Assembly (NCBI GenBank): GCA_031259345.1
Contig: JAIRLQ010000454.1
Span: forward strand, 1 to 9,557
Length of the DNA: 9,557 nucleotides
Direction: 5' to 3'
From: Treponema sp.
GTDB lineage: Bacteria > Spirochaetota > Spirochaetia > Treponematales > Breznakiellaceae
Shown here piece by piece: positions 1 through 7,609 of the stretch. The notes below the pieces were generated by a model. That model saw only the letters and a program-made list of their open reading frames with translations, ran no database searches and was not told the DNA's origin. The stretch's first letter is position 1. Every line of letters starts with the position of its first letter. The position numbers and the translations under genes are program-made.

Positions 1-1972
1 GAAACTCCTGGCGTTTATCAAGCTGAAGCTGATAATCTTCAAAGAAACTCCAGTTATCATCAATTTTGTCGGCCAGCGAATGATGCCTGTCATAAATGAT
101 CTGAAAATACTGGCGCGTATTATCCCTGTCCAGGCTGGTGATCCGTATGCAGTACTTCCACTTTTTATCCGGTTTTTTATCAATATGCAGAACCTCTGCT
201 TTCATGCAGGCCTCGTAGGGCGCGCTGGTAATTATCAGATCGAATTCCTTGCCGGGTTCAATAAATTCGGGCCTGGAAAGCACAAGGGCCATCCCGTCTT
301 CGGAAATATCCGACGTTTCGGCAAAGTACATTCCCCAGGCGGTACGGATTTCTACCGGAAGCTCAACATAAAAGCGTTCCGCCTCCCTGATGTTCCGCCT
401 GCCGGACATAAAGAATATCGCCATAATAAGGTTTTTACTGTTAATTATAAGCCAGTACATAATAACAATGTTGTACATCATGGCCGACTGAAGGGTAACC
501 TTGATACAGACAGCCAGCGCCGCAATAGAAGAAAAAAGCAGAAGAAGATGGGGCAGGGCCCAAAGGATGGTTGGCTTTTGTTTTTGATTTACCACTTTGT
601 CTTTGCGGGTTACGGCAAAGCTTTGGAGCTTAAAACCCAGGGCTTCTTTTAATATCGGAGCAATAAGATAGGGAAACATGATGGTATCAATAACGCCGTT
701 CCAGTGCTGATTCCTGGTTGCTCCGGCGCTCATTCTTGTGGTGATACTGTACAAAACAAAATAAGGCAGCCAAACCATCAGGAATTGGGATACAGTACAT
801 ATCAGAATGCGCAGATGGAATACCGCAAAAAGTATGGGGGCCAGTATAAAAATAAGCCGGGCCAGAAAAGACCACCAGTAAAAATAACAGTTAATATAGC
901 TCATCTTGGAACGCAGGGGCAGATCTTTCATCCCCACTATATTCATGCTCTGAAGACTCTGGACGCAGCCCCGGCCCCAGCGTTCCCGTTGTTTAACCAG
1001 ACTTTCTATATCATCCGGCGCAAGACCATGGGCAAGGGGCTCGGAGGTAGCATAAGTTGTCCAGCCGTTCCTCTGAATCTTTAATCCTGTGGCAAAGTCT
1101 TCGGTAATGGTACCTACGGCGATATAGTCAATTTCTTCCAAAGCTTTTCTGGCAATAACCGTATTGGAGCCGGCGTAAATTGGCGCGTTGGACGCGTTTC
1201 GGGTAACGTTGATTTCCCGGAAAAAATAATCCTGTTCGTTGGGGATGCGGTTTTCCGAATACAGATTAAACTGGAAAAGATCGGGATTGTAGAAGCTTTG
1301 CGGGGTCTGAATAAATCCAATCTTGAAATTGGGATCGATTTCTTCCGGATCCCGGGGAACCCAGGCGCCATCGGGGAGTTTTTTGACTTTTGGCAGAAAG
1401 AAGAAAGGAACTGTTTTCATCAGCATTCCCCTGGTGGGAATCATATCGGCGTCAAAAGTAATTACCAGGGGTGAATGGGTTTTTCGCATGGCATTGTTCA
1501 GGTTGCCTGCTTTTAAAAGCTTATTCCCGGTAAGCCCGAAGTAACCGACTTTAAGCTCTTTTGCAAGAGCCGCCATTTCGGGACGGTTGTTGTCGTCGCA
1601 GATGTAAATGTGGACTTTGCTTTTATCCGGATATTTCATAAAAGTACAGCCGTTAACGGTTTTAAAAAGTATTTCCGTTGATTCGTTGTGGGTGGCGATA
1701 AAAATATCCACATCGGGATACCAGTCATCGGGGATCACGGGCAAATCGGGTTCGGTATTCTTTTTTACATTGCCGAATTTATCCAGGGCCTGAAGGGTAG
1801 AAAGTATTTCCGACACCAGCATCAGAATACCGGCGGCCACCGAGACGACTCCATATTCCCAGGGCATGGTAAAAAACATGCGCCACAAAAGATATACAAA
1901 CGTGGAAATAAGAGTTGCATAAAAGAGGAGATTCTTAAGAACGGTTTTGTAGGCATTTTTTATCAGAGTCAT
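1..1972 (-). CDS. BcsA-like family 2 glycosyltransferase with PilZ domain (cellulose synthase-like), 3' end outside window
   Basis: This is a processive inner-membrane glycosyltransferase, expected to polymerise a UDP-sugar into a beta-glycan and push it through its own membrane channel. I translated 657 codons by hand; the frame is still open at the left edge. Residues: two N-terminal membrane helices (about 16-34 and 42-58), a GT-A core with ATHNES (93-98), DDN (126-128), DAD (174-176), FIQTPQ (220-225), TED (290-292) and QRERW (328-332), then membrane helices from about 360 to 520. FAVTRK (452-457) matches the BcsA gating loop. A PilZ domain follows, with RRNIR (525-529) and DISEDG (555-560), the c-di-GMP-binding pair. 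All catalytic motifs look intact. The start is the ATG at 1972, behind an AGGAGG. Cellulose is the likely product by family, but another beta-glycan is possible. No bcsB follows within the window. Confidence 0.93.
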   Translation of the reverse strand, partial: MTLIKNAYKTVLKNLLFYATLISTFVYLLWRMFFTMPWEYGVVSVAAGILMLVSEILSTLQALDKFGNVKKNTEPDLPVIPDDWYPDVDIFIATHNESTEILFKTVNGCTFMKYPDKSKVHIYICDDNNRPEMAALAKELKVGYFGLTGNKLLKAGNLNNAMRKTHSPLVITFDADMIPTRGMLMKTVPFFFLPKVKKLPDGAWVPRDPEEIDPNFKIGFIQTPQSFYNPDLFQFNLYSENRIPNEQDYFFREINVTRNASNAPIYAGSNTVIARKALEEIDYIAVGTITEDFATGLKIQRNGWTTYATSEPLAHGLAPDDIESLVKQRERWGRGCVQSLQSMNIVGMKDLPLRSKMSYINCYFYWWSFLARLIFILAPILFAVFHLRILICTVSQFLMVWLPYFVLYSITTRMSAGATRNQHWNGVIDTIMFPYLIAPILKEALGFKLQSFAVTRKDKVVNQKQKPTILWALPHLLLLFSSIAALAVCIKVTLQSAMMYNIVIMYWLIINSKNLIMAIFFMSGRRNIREAERFYVELPVEIRTAWGMYFAETSDISEDGMALVLSRPEFIEPGKEFDLIITSAPYEACMKAEVLHIDKKPDKKWKYCIRITSLDRDNTRQYFQIIYDRHHSLADKIDDNWSFFEDYQLQLDKRQEF

Positions 1973-1977
1973 TTTTT

Positions 1978-1983
1978 CCTCCT
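1978..1983 (-). promoter_or_regulatory. Strong Shine-Dalgarno AGGAGG of the synthase gene
   Basis: A perfect AGGAGG lies 5 bases upstream of the ATG at 1972. It overlaps the TAG stop codon of the CotH-like gene (1982-1984) by two bases, so ribosomes ending one gene sit on the start site of the next. This supports translational coupling and fixes the synthase start. Confidence 0.85.
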
Positions 1984-3556
1984 AATGGTTACGCCCAATC
2001 CTGACGGCAAGAACAAAGAGAACAGCAAAACCCAATACCATAAGGGAAGACAGCTCGTTACTGTACGAGCTGTCCATCAGGTTTTCTTTCCAGCCCATTT
2101 TTCTGACTTCATCCCCAAGGATAAAATTATGCACCACCAAAAGATATTTAATTTGTATTAACTGGTGTTCCCATGAACCGGAATAATATTCACCCCAGCG
2201 TTTCCAGTCCCGCGCTGCCGCGCTTTCCAGCCAGTGGGCTGTATTATCAATCAGGCCAAGCATGCTGTCGTCCCTAAGCATACTACGCTGAAGACGGGAA
2301 TAACGGACTTCAAGCCTTTTAAGAAAAGTGGTGTCCCGTATCATTTGATCAAACCAGGGAGCTTTAGACATGCGGATTTGAAAGGGATCCACATCGAATT
2401 TGTCGTTGTCAAAAGAACCGGAATTATCCCAGTTAGGCCCTATTACCAGTTTTCCGTTGGCGGCCTTATACATATAAGTAGAACGGTAACCGGCGCTGTA
2501 ATTCATCAAATATTCATTAAGCAGATAATAATTTACAAAAGAGTCCAAATCGATATAATCGGGATAGTTAACATACACAACCGGGGTTTTTGAATAAAGC
2601 CGCTGCTCAATTCTGGTGATATCTTCTTCCACTGCGCTTATAAGGGAGCCGTTCAGGTTTTCGTTGGGATAAATAAGTTCCAGGGAACCTGCCGAAAGTT
2701 CTTCCCGCGTGGCGTAGGTATTAAGGGTAACGCCTTCGGGGTTATACACATCCCGCTTGATAATGTATTCAGCCTGGGCCGCCGGTCCGTCTTTCAGGCG
2801 ATAAAAAAGCCCCTTAAAAAAGCCCAGCACCCCTCCCGCATAGGCGTCGCCGCCTGCGGAAAAATCAATTTTCCCGGCGCCCTGCCCTACAGTCTGAGCC
2901 AAAAGATACACACCCCGGTACTCAAAAGTTTTGTCGTTTTTGAACAGAACCTCGCAGTACCGCGCTTCCGGGGAATAGTGAAAAATTTTCGAAGCCAAAG
3001 TAAAACCCAGATAATCCCGTATCAGGGAAGGATCTTTAACGGACGCAATCAGCTCCCATTCAGCGGAATTTTCCATCCCCAGGAAAGGGAATTCTACGCT
3101 CTGTTCCGCGGAATCAACAAGATTTATACGGAACTGGCCTTTTTCATTTTGAACCGAAGGATCGCCGGAAAGACGGATCTGGGCCAAAGCCCTGTAAACC
3201 GGAGGATCTTCAGGATGATTTATGCCGCCTTCCTGATCTATCACCGATATTTCCGCCTTTACATAGGGCTTTACGCCGGGAATAATTACCGCATGTCCCT
3301 GCCTTTCGTCCCAGCGGCGGGAAGGCAGAATCTCCTCGCCCCAGGTATCAATTATAAACAGGGGCAAATGGCTCCAAAAGCCTTTTAACACCTCAGCGTC
3401 TTCACCTATATAGGCGACAGCCTCGGCCTTATCAATCCTGTCCACCGGGACAATTTGAGAATCCGGGCCTTTTGGCCTTGAACTGCCGCCGCAAGCGCCA
3501 AAGAAACAGAGGGAGGAAAATAGAAAAAAACGACCAAAAAACCTTCGTTTTGTCAT
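1982..3556 (-). CDS. CotH-kinase-like lipoprotein with C-terminal membrane helix
   Basis: The protein resembles the CotH family, atypical protein kinases first known from Bacillus spore coats and found widely in extracellular-matrix loci. From the ATG at 3556 it has 524 residues: a basic start, a hydrophobic stretch and a lipobox-like FFGAC with Cys22, so probably a lipoprotein. CotH-type blocks follow: a K-x-x-x-x-R-I-N-L-like segment near 139-146, WELIASVKDPSLIRDYL (167-183), YRGVYLLAQ (213-221), a YIDLDSFVNYYLLNEY helix (334-349) and GPNWDNSGSFD (373-383). A hydrophobic helix at about 504-520 precedes the end. Several positions usually acidic or Asn in CotH kinases are changed here (Gln221, Ser359, Ser379), so kinase activity is uncertain. 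An in-frame TTG at 3589 would add 11 residues and overlap the upstream gene by 13 bp. I prefer the ATG because it gives a normal lipoprotein signal, although its ribosome binding site is weak (GGG only). Confidence 0.8.
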   Translation of the reverse strand: MTKRRFFGRFFLFSSLCFFGACGGSSRPKGPDSQIVPVDRIDKAEAVAYIGEDAEVLKGFWSHLPLFIIDTWGEEILPSRRWDERQGHAVIIPGVKPYVKAEISVIDQEGGINHPEDPPVYRALAQIRLSGDPSVQNEKGQFRINLVDSAEQSVEFPFLGMENSAEWELIASVKDPSLIRDYLGFTLASKIFHYSPEARYCEVLFKNDKTFEYRGVYLLAQTVGQGAGKIDFSAGGDAYAGGVLGFFKGLFYRLKDGPAAQAEYIIKRDVYNPEGVTLNTYATREELSAGSLELIYPNENLNGSLISAVEEDITRIEQRLYSKTPVVYVNYPDYIDLDSFVNYYLLNEYLMNYSAGYRSTYMYKAANGKLVIGPNWDNSGSFDNDKFDVDPFQIRMSKAPWFDQMIRDTTFLKRLEVRYSRLQRSMLRDDSMLGLIDNTAHWLESAAARDWKRWGEYYSGSWEHQLIQIKYLLVVHNFILGDEVRKMGWKENLMDSSYSNELSSLMVLGFAVLFVLAVRIGRNH

Positions 3557-3576
3557 AACCCGATGTTCTATTATTA

Positions 3577-4956
3577 TCAGAATTGCCAACCTAATCCAAC
3601 CATCATCCGAACAAAACCCATGGGCAGATCCTTTGCCGCAAAGTGGAAGTAGTCCAGCCCTCCTTCAAGGAAAAGCTGCTTGTAAAAAATCCATTGTACA
3701 GAAACTCCCAGATCAAAGGAAAAAGCGGTAAAGTTTCCATGGCCTCTTACAGCCCCGGTATTATATTTAAAGCTGTAGTCCAGAAGGCTGGTAAAACCAA
3801 GTCCCAGCCTTGTGTTAAAGGCCAGAATATTCTTTGTAAACCAATACTGGTACAGGGCATTTAAATGAACCGAAACTATGTGCGCGGTGATTTTGGCCCC
3901 TCCTGTTTCGGTAAAAATGTAACTCCAATTGGGGTTAAGCTCTACGCCAAAAAAACCCATATCCAACTTAAAAGGGACAAAACTGGCCCTGGCGCCAAAA
4001 CTTACCGGGACTATGGCAGGATCTAAAATATATTTTACATATTCGGCGTTGCCGTAGAACTGTACCAGTGGGGAATACCCCAGAGAAACATTAATGTCGA
4101 AAGGTTTTGCCACCGAAATGCCAAAGGGGCCTCTGGCGGTTTCAAGGCCTCCGGGGTTAATCACGATGATGTCGTAGATACCGGCAATCAGGTCTTCTTC
4201 GGCAAAAACCAGTTGGGCCGTATCGCCCAGCTCATTCCGCCTGACTTCCCGGGGAAGAAGCCTTCCGTCGCCGGCTTCTTCCCCTTCCGGGGGCTCCTCA
4301 TTTTCCCAACCCCGGCGGAGCAGATAGATTTCAGAATCCACAAGCAGGTTGATGCCTTCAAGCTGAATAATTCTAAGGGAAGGCCGGTCAAAATAAAAGT
4401 TTTGCGGCGAATAGTTAAAAATACTGGGCTGCATGGCTTGAATTACATTGAAGTACTCCCAATCCGATTCGGCGTCAAGCCTTCCCAAAATATTGAAGCT
4501 TGATATTTTATAACGGTATTCCCCGGCCCGGACGGAAACGTCCAGGAAAGGAACTTCCACAATACGGCGTAAAACCTGGCTGTATGCGTTAATTTGCCTT
4601 CGTTCCACAACCACCTCGTAACGGGACGCATATTCCGAGGCCTCCCATTCCAGGTGCTGGACAAAAAGCATGCCTGTTTCGTCATCCTGGAACCGGGGGG
4701 ATTCGACTGAAGAACCCGTCCGGACGGCAGGGTCCGGATCCGCCGGGGGGGCAGGGTCCGGATCCGTCTGGCCGGGGGCGGAAGCCGGGGCGGCAGGATC
4801 TGGCTCCGCCCGGTTGGGAGGGGAAACCGGGGCGGCTGTTTCGTCTGCCGTATCCCCATCCCCGCCTGAATAACCGGGCTCAAACTGGGCAAAGAGCGCC
4901 GCCGGAAGCAGCAATAAACAGCTAAGGATAAAACCGGCTTTTAACTTATTGACCAT
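3577..4956 (-). CDS. Exported outer-membrane beta-barrel protein with FnIII-like and IPT/TIG-like domains
   Basis: I do not recognise a named family across the full length, but the architecture is clear over its 459 residues. A signal peptide (1-23) ends in ALFA before Gln24. A low-complexity Asp/Pro/Ala linker (about 30-85) contains three copies of a (D/E)PDPA unit. An FnIII-like domain (about 96-172) is marked by HLEWEAS and AGEYRYKISS. An IPT/TIG-like domain (about 177-283) ends in AGIYDIIVINPGG. The C-terminal 175 residues (285-459) alternate polar and aromatic/aliphatic positions, as in beta strands, and the protein ends in GLGWQF with a terminal Phe, the usual signature for outer-membrane insertion. 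The barrel is small, about eight strands, so it looks more like an anchor or receptor than a polysaccharide pore. Its start overlaps the end of the FecR gene by 11 bp, which suggests coupled translation and a shared complex. Confidence 0.82.
   Translation of the reverse strand: MVNKLKAGFILSCLLLLPAALFAQFEPGYSGGDGDTADETAAPVSPPNRAEPDPAAPASAPGQTDPDPAPPADPDPAVRTGSSVESPRFQDDETGMLFVQHLEWEASEYASRYEVVVERRQINAYSQVLRRIVEVPFLDVSVRAGEYRYKISSFNILGRLDAESDWEYFNVIQAMQPSIFNYSPQNFYFDRPSLRIIQLEGINLLVDSEIYLLRRGWENEEPPEGEEAGDGRLLPREVRRNELGDTAQLVFAEEDLIAGIYDIIVINPGGLETARGPFGISVAKPFDINVSLGYSPLVQFYGNAEYVKYILDPAIVPVSFGARASFVPFKLDMGFFGVELNPNWSYIFTETGGAKITAHIVSVHLNALYQYWFTKNILAFNTRLGLGFTSLLDYSFKYNTGAVRGHGNFTAFSFDLGVSVQWIFYKQLFLEGGLDYFHFAAKDLPMGFVRMMVGLGWQF
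4726..4808 (-). repeat. Short direct repeats encoding the (D/E)PDPA linker
   Basis: A 17-base unit, GGCAGGGTCCGGATCCG on the plus strand, occurs at 4726-4742 and again exactly at 4750-4766, 24 bases (eight codons) later. A diverged third copy lies at 4792-4808. The period keeps the reading frame, so gain or loss of units would lengthen or shorten the Asp-Pro linker of the barrel protein without a frameshift. The tract is also the most G/C-rich part of the window by eye. Confidence 0.75.
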
Positions 4957-7588
4957 ACAGAGTACCTTGACTTTGCCGGGTCCGTAATGTATTGGACCGT
5001 TGAATTTCTATTGCAAAACGATGCTGTTCGATAGCCCCCCGCTGTTCAATAACGCCGCTCCTGTTACGGTAGACCGCTTCGACCTGCCAGATATAAACCG
5101 CCTCGTCCAGCAGGGTAAGATCATCCAGCACAAAAGTTGTAGAAGCATCGGACGGTCCGGTAAGGAGCAGCACATGGGGTTCGCCTTCCCTATAAAAATT
5201 GAAAATATAGGTGTTCGCCCCGGGAACTTCGTTCCAGCGGAAAGTAATATTCTTGTCCTGGGTTAATTGGATAATTCCAATAACCGTCTCATCCCCGGGC
5301 TGGATCACCTCCGGCGCCGGCAGAAGGGGAATGGGCAGCACGGTAAACCACCAGGGATCACCCGGGGTAACCCCCTGATTAACCGCCGTATCAGCCCGAA
5401 CTGTCCAATACCAGATACCTTCGCTTAGGGCGGGGAAGATCATGGAACGGGCGCCGGATCCCGCATCCATAACAATGGCCTTGGGATCGCTCATGGGGTC
5501 GGCTGTTTGGGAAACAAGAAGCTGAACATTCAGCAAAGGTTCCTGGGAGCTCCACTCTGCCAAAGACGGCGAACGGAGGGCGTCTATCCCCTGTATATTT
5601 GTGCCGACTGCCGGGGAGACAAGGGCCATGGGCGAACGAACTTCGCCGGAATAGCTTTGGATATTGGCTATACGGGGCACCGACCAGGAAGCCTCACCGG
5701 ACAAGATCACGCTGCTCCCGGGAGCCGGAGTTATCGTAAAGTTGCCGGAAGAGATAAGCCCCGTCCTGCCTGTGGCATATTCCGTCGGAAGGGAAAAGCC
5801 CTGAACATGCCAGCGAAATCTGCCTGAAGTTCTGGAATCAAAGTAAACATTTACCGAGTTGGTCCGGAGAGAAGAAATTTCCGTCAGGCTTACGGATCGT
5901 CCTTCAAGGTACAGGCTAAAGGTATAGTAGTTTGCATAATTCACCCTGTCCCAGGAAAAAATTACGGGCTTCCCCTCTTCTTCCAGCTTTACATTGGAAT
6001 TACTGGCCGGAGATATAAGCTCCGGGGCTTCCAGGGCGGGGGTAATAACCAGCCGCATGGGCTGGGTTTCGTTATCCTGTCCCTGGCCGCGGTGCAGCAC
6101 CCTCCAGTAATACACCCCGGCCTTTAAATAGCGGCCAATTGTGCTGGTACCAAAAACAATATCATCAATGATCAACGAACCTTCAAAGTCGGAGCGCGGG
6201 GAAACTTGAAACTTAAGGGAATCGGGGTAAGGGTTTTGCCAGTTAAAGGTGATGTCCGGCGCGCGGCTGGCTTCAACGGTAAAGTTATCAGGCGGGAACA
6301 GAGGACGGAGCGGCGCCCCCTCATCTTTGGGAAGGGCTGCCGGTGTTGAATTTTGGGGTGCTTCCCGGGGCTGAACCAGGGTAAAGCCATTTACACCCAA
6401 AATCTGGTCATCGCCCTGTACCCCGTTGGGATACAGGGGTTGAATACGCCAGTACCAGGTTCCCGGCTGCAAATCCGAAGTGATATAAGAGCCGCCGGAA
6501 CCGGAAGTCCTTTCCAGCCGCTGTTTTATCCTGGGGTTCCGCATATCCGGGTTATCCGCGGCTTCCAAAAGGACTTCGGAAGCTTCCCCGGAAACAGCCC
6601 ATACAAAACGCAGATTGAGAGTACCCGGGGTCAAAGCCACAGTGGAACCGTCAGCGGGAAAGAGGGGCTGCGGTTTTTGGGTATTTACTATTTCCAGATA
6701 GCCAGAATCGGCGGCCTCTGGGTTGGGGGGCACATAGGCCCGCCAGTAATACCGCCCCGGGCCAAGATCAAGCGTTGCGCTATCCGCGGCCTCTTCGTAC
6801 CAACTGCTTACTATTTGGGAAAAATCCCTGAATCGGGATATTTCCAGCCTGATATCCCTGGAATTGGCTTCCCGCCACATAAACTCAACCGGCGCGGAAC
6901 TATCGGAACTCCGTAAAATTCGCTCGCCGTCCCCGGGCGAAAGCATTACCACCCGGCTTTCCGCGCTAAAGCGGCCATCTTCCCCGGCATGCACGACATT
7001 CCCCGCCTGGGCGCGGCGGGTTTCACCGGCGGCAAAAAACGACGCGGAACCCTGAAACACATTAAGGATTAAGCCGTTTAGCGCCATAATTCCGGCGCTG
7101 GTTTTTGAATTAAGACTGATGCTTTCATTCTCTGCCTCGCCGGTAACGATTACGCTAAACCTGTCGGTAACAACCCGGATCTCTCCTTCCGGAAGCTCGA
7201 AACGGGACATATCATCTGTTTTATAAAAGATCCGTATCAAGCTGTTTGGGGAAAGTTCTATGGTTTCACCATTGGTAAAGTTGATACGGCATTGGGAAAA
7301 ATCACCTGTTTTTACGGTATCGCCTTCAAAAACCTGGGAATATTGCGTAAGCCGGTCCCAGTTTACCCTGCCGGCCGCGAGCCGCTGGGTAAGGTTTGTT
7401 TTCCAACTGACTACCCCGACAGGCTGTTCATCCATACGCTCAAGGCTTCTTAAAAAATCCAAACGGAAAAGATAGAGGCTTATCCCTATACCCAAAAGAC
7501 ACAACGCCGCGACAGCAAAATTCAACGCCAGGGAATTGGGATTATACCACAGAGAAGCATTGCTGTTTTTTGATTTGTCCTTTCCCAT
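4946..7588 (-). CDS. Inner-membrane-anchored FecR-domain protein with six Ig/FnIII-like repeats
   Basis: This is an 880-residue protein with one membrane helix (about 20-42) after a short Lys-rich cytoplasmic tail, leaving some 840 residues in the periplasm. A FecR-type domain occupies about 55-200, marked by VFEGDTVKTGDFSQCRINF (87-105), GETIELSPNS and GEIRVVTDRF. Six modules follow, each with a central hydrophobic-x-W strand and a closing aromatic-W motif: YYWR (280-283), WYWR (378-381), YYWR (493-496), FRWH (591-594), WYWT (726-729) and YIWQ (832-835). Several open with P-(L/E)-x-x-P. FecR domains are known from sigma-factor regulators, but also occur in peptidoglycan- and envelope-linked proteins; with no sigma factor nearby, a structural or scaffold role is more likely here. 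The ATG at 7588 lies 21 bp after the cyclase gene, with AAGGGAG immediately before it, closer than ideal. The exact function is unknown. Confidence 0.85.
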   Translation of the reverse strand: MGKDKSKNSNASLWYNPNSLALNFAVAALCLLGIGISLYLFRLDFLRSLERMDEQPVGVVSWKTNLTQRLAAGRVNWDRLTQYSQVFEGDTVKTGDFSQCRINFTNGETIELSPNSLIRIFYKTDDMSRFELPEGEIRVVTDRFSVIVTGEAENESISLNSKTSAGIMALNGLILNVFQGSASFFAAGETRRAQAGNVVHAGEDGRFSAESRVVMLSPGDGERILRSSDSSAPVEFMWREANSRDIRLEISRFRDFSQIVSSWYEEAADSATLDLGPGRYYWRAYVPPNPEAADSGYLEIVNTQKPQPLFPADGSTVALTPGTLNLRFVWAVSGEASEVLLEAADNPDMRNPRIKQRLERTSGSGGSYITSDLQPGTWYWRIQPLYPNGVQGDDQILGVNGFTLVQPREAPQNSTPAALPKDEGAPLRPLFPPDNFTVEASRAPDITFNWQNPYPDSLKFQVSPRSDFEGSLIIDDIVFGTSTIGRYLKAGVYYWRVLHRGQGQDNETQPMRLVITPALEAPELISPASNSNVKLEEEGKPVIFSWDRVNYANYYTFSLYLEGRSVSLTEISSLRTNSVNVYFDSRTSGRFRWHVQGFSLPTEYATGRTGLISSGNFTITPAPGSSVILSGEASWSVPRIANIQSYSGEVRSPMALVSPAVGTNIQGIDALRSPSLAEWSSQEPLLNVQLLVSQTADPMSDPKAIVMDAGSGARSMIFPALSEGIWYWTVRADTAVNQGVTPGDPWWFTVLPIPLLPAPEVIQPGDETVIGIIQLTQDKNITFRWNEVPGANTYIFNFYREGEPHVLLLTGPSDASTTFVLDDLTLLDEAVYIWQVEAVYRNRSGVIEQRGAIEQHRFAIEIQRSNTLRTRQSQGTLYGQ
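4965..4968 (-). promoter_or_regulatory. Ribosome binding site AAGG of the barrel-protein gene
   Basis: AAGG lies 8 bases before the ATG at 4956, inside the last codons of the FecR-domain gene. It supports this start even though the two reading frames overlap by 11 bp. Confidence 0.5.
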
Positions 7589-7609
7589 CTCCCTTACCGC
7601 CGGCCCCTT

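Noticed and set aside
80..652. Plus-strand open frame of 190 codons
   Set aside because: It lies opposite the synthase's membrane and PilZ regions, whose motifs are clear. The plus-strand protein has no recognisable domain.
4726..4808. Direct repeats as a possible CRISPR array
   Set aside because: The units are 17 bases with 7-base and unequal spacing, all inside a coding linker; no cas gene is nearby.
4443..4892. Minus-strand 149-codon frame rich in Pro/Arg inside the barrel-protein gene
   Set aside because: It is an alternative frame of the G/C-rich linker region. The main frame has a signal peptide, domains and a barrel terminus.
3577..4956. Barrel protein as a BcsC-type polysaccharide pore
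   Set aside because: The barrel segment is only about 175 residues, too small for a 16-strand pore, and there are no TPR repeats.
6353..6916. Plus-strand open frame of 187 codons
   Set aside because: It is antisense to the repeat modules of the FecR-domain protein, is rich in Gly/Pro/Ile without domain pattern, and has no credible ribosome binding site.
4946..7588. FecR protein as an anti-sigma/iron-citrate regulator
   Set aside because: No sigma factor or TonB receptor gene is next to it, and most of the protein is repeat modules, unlike regulatory FecR proteins.
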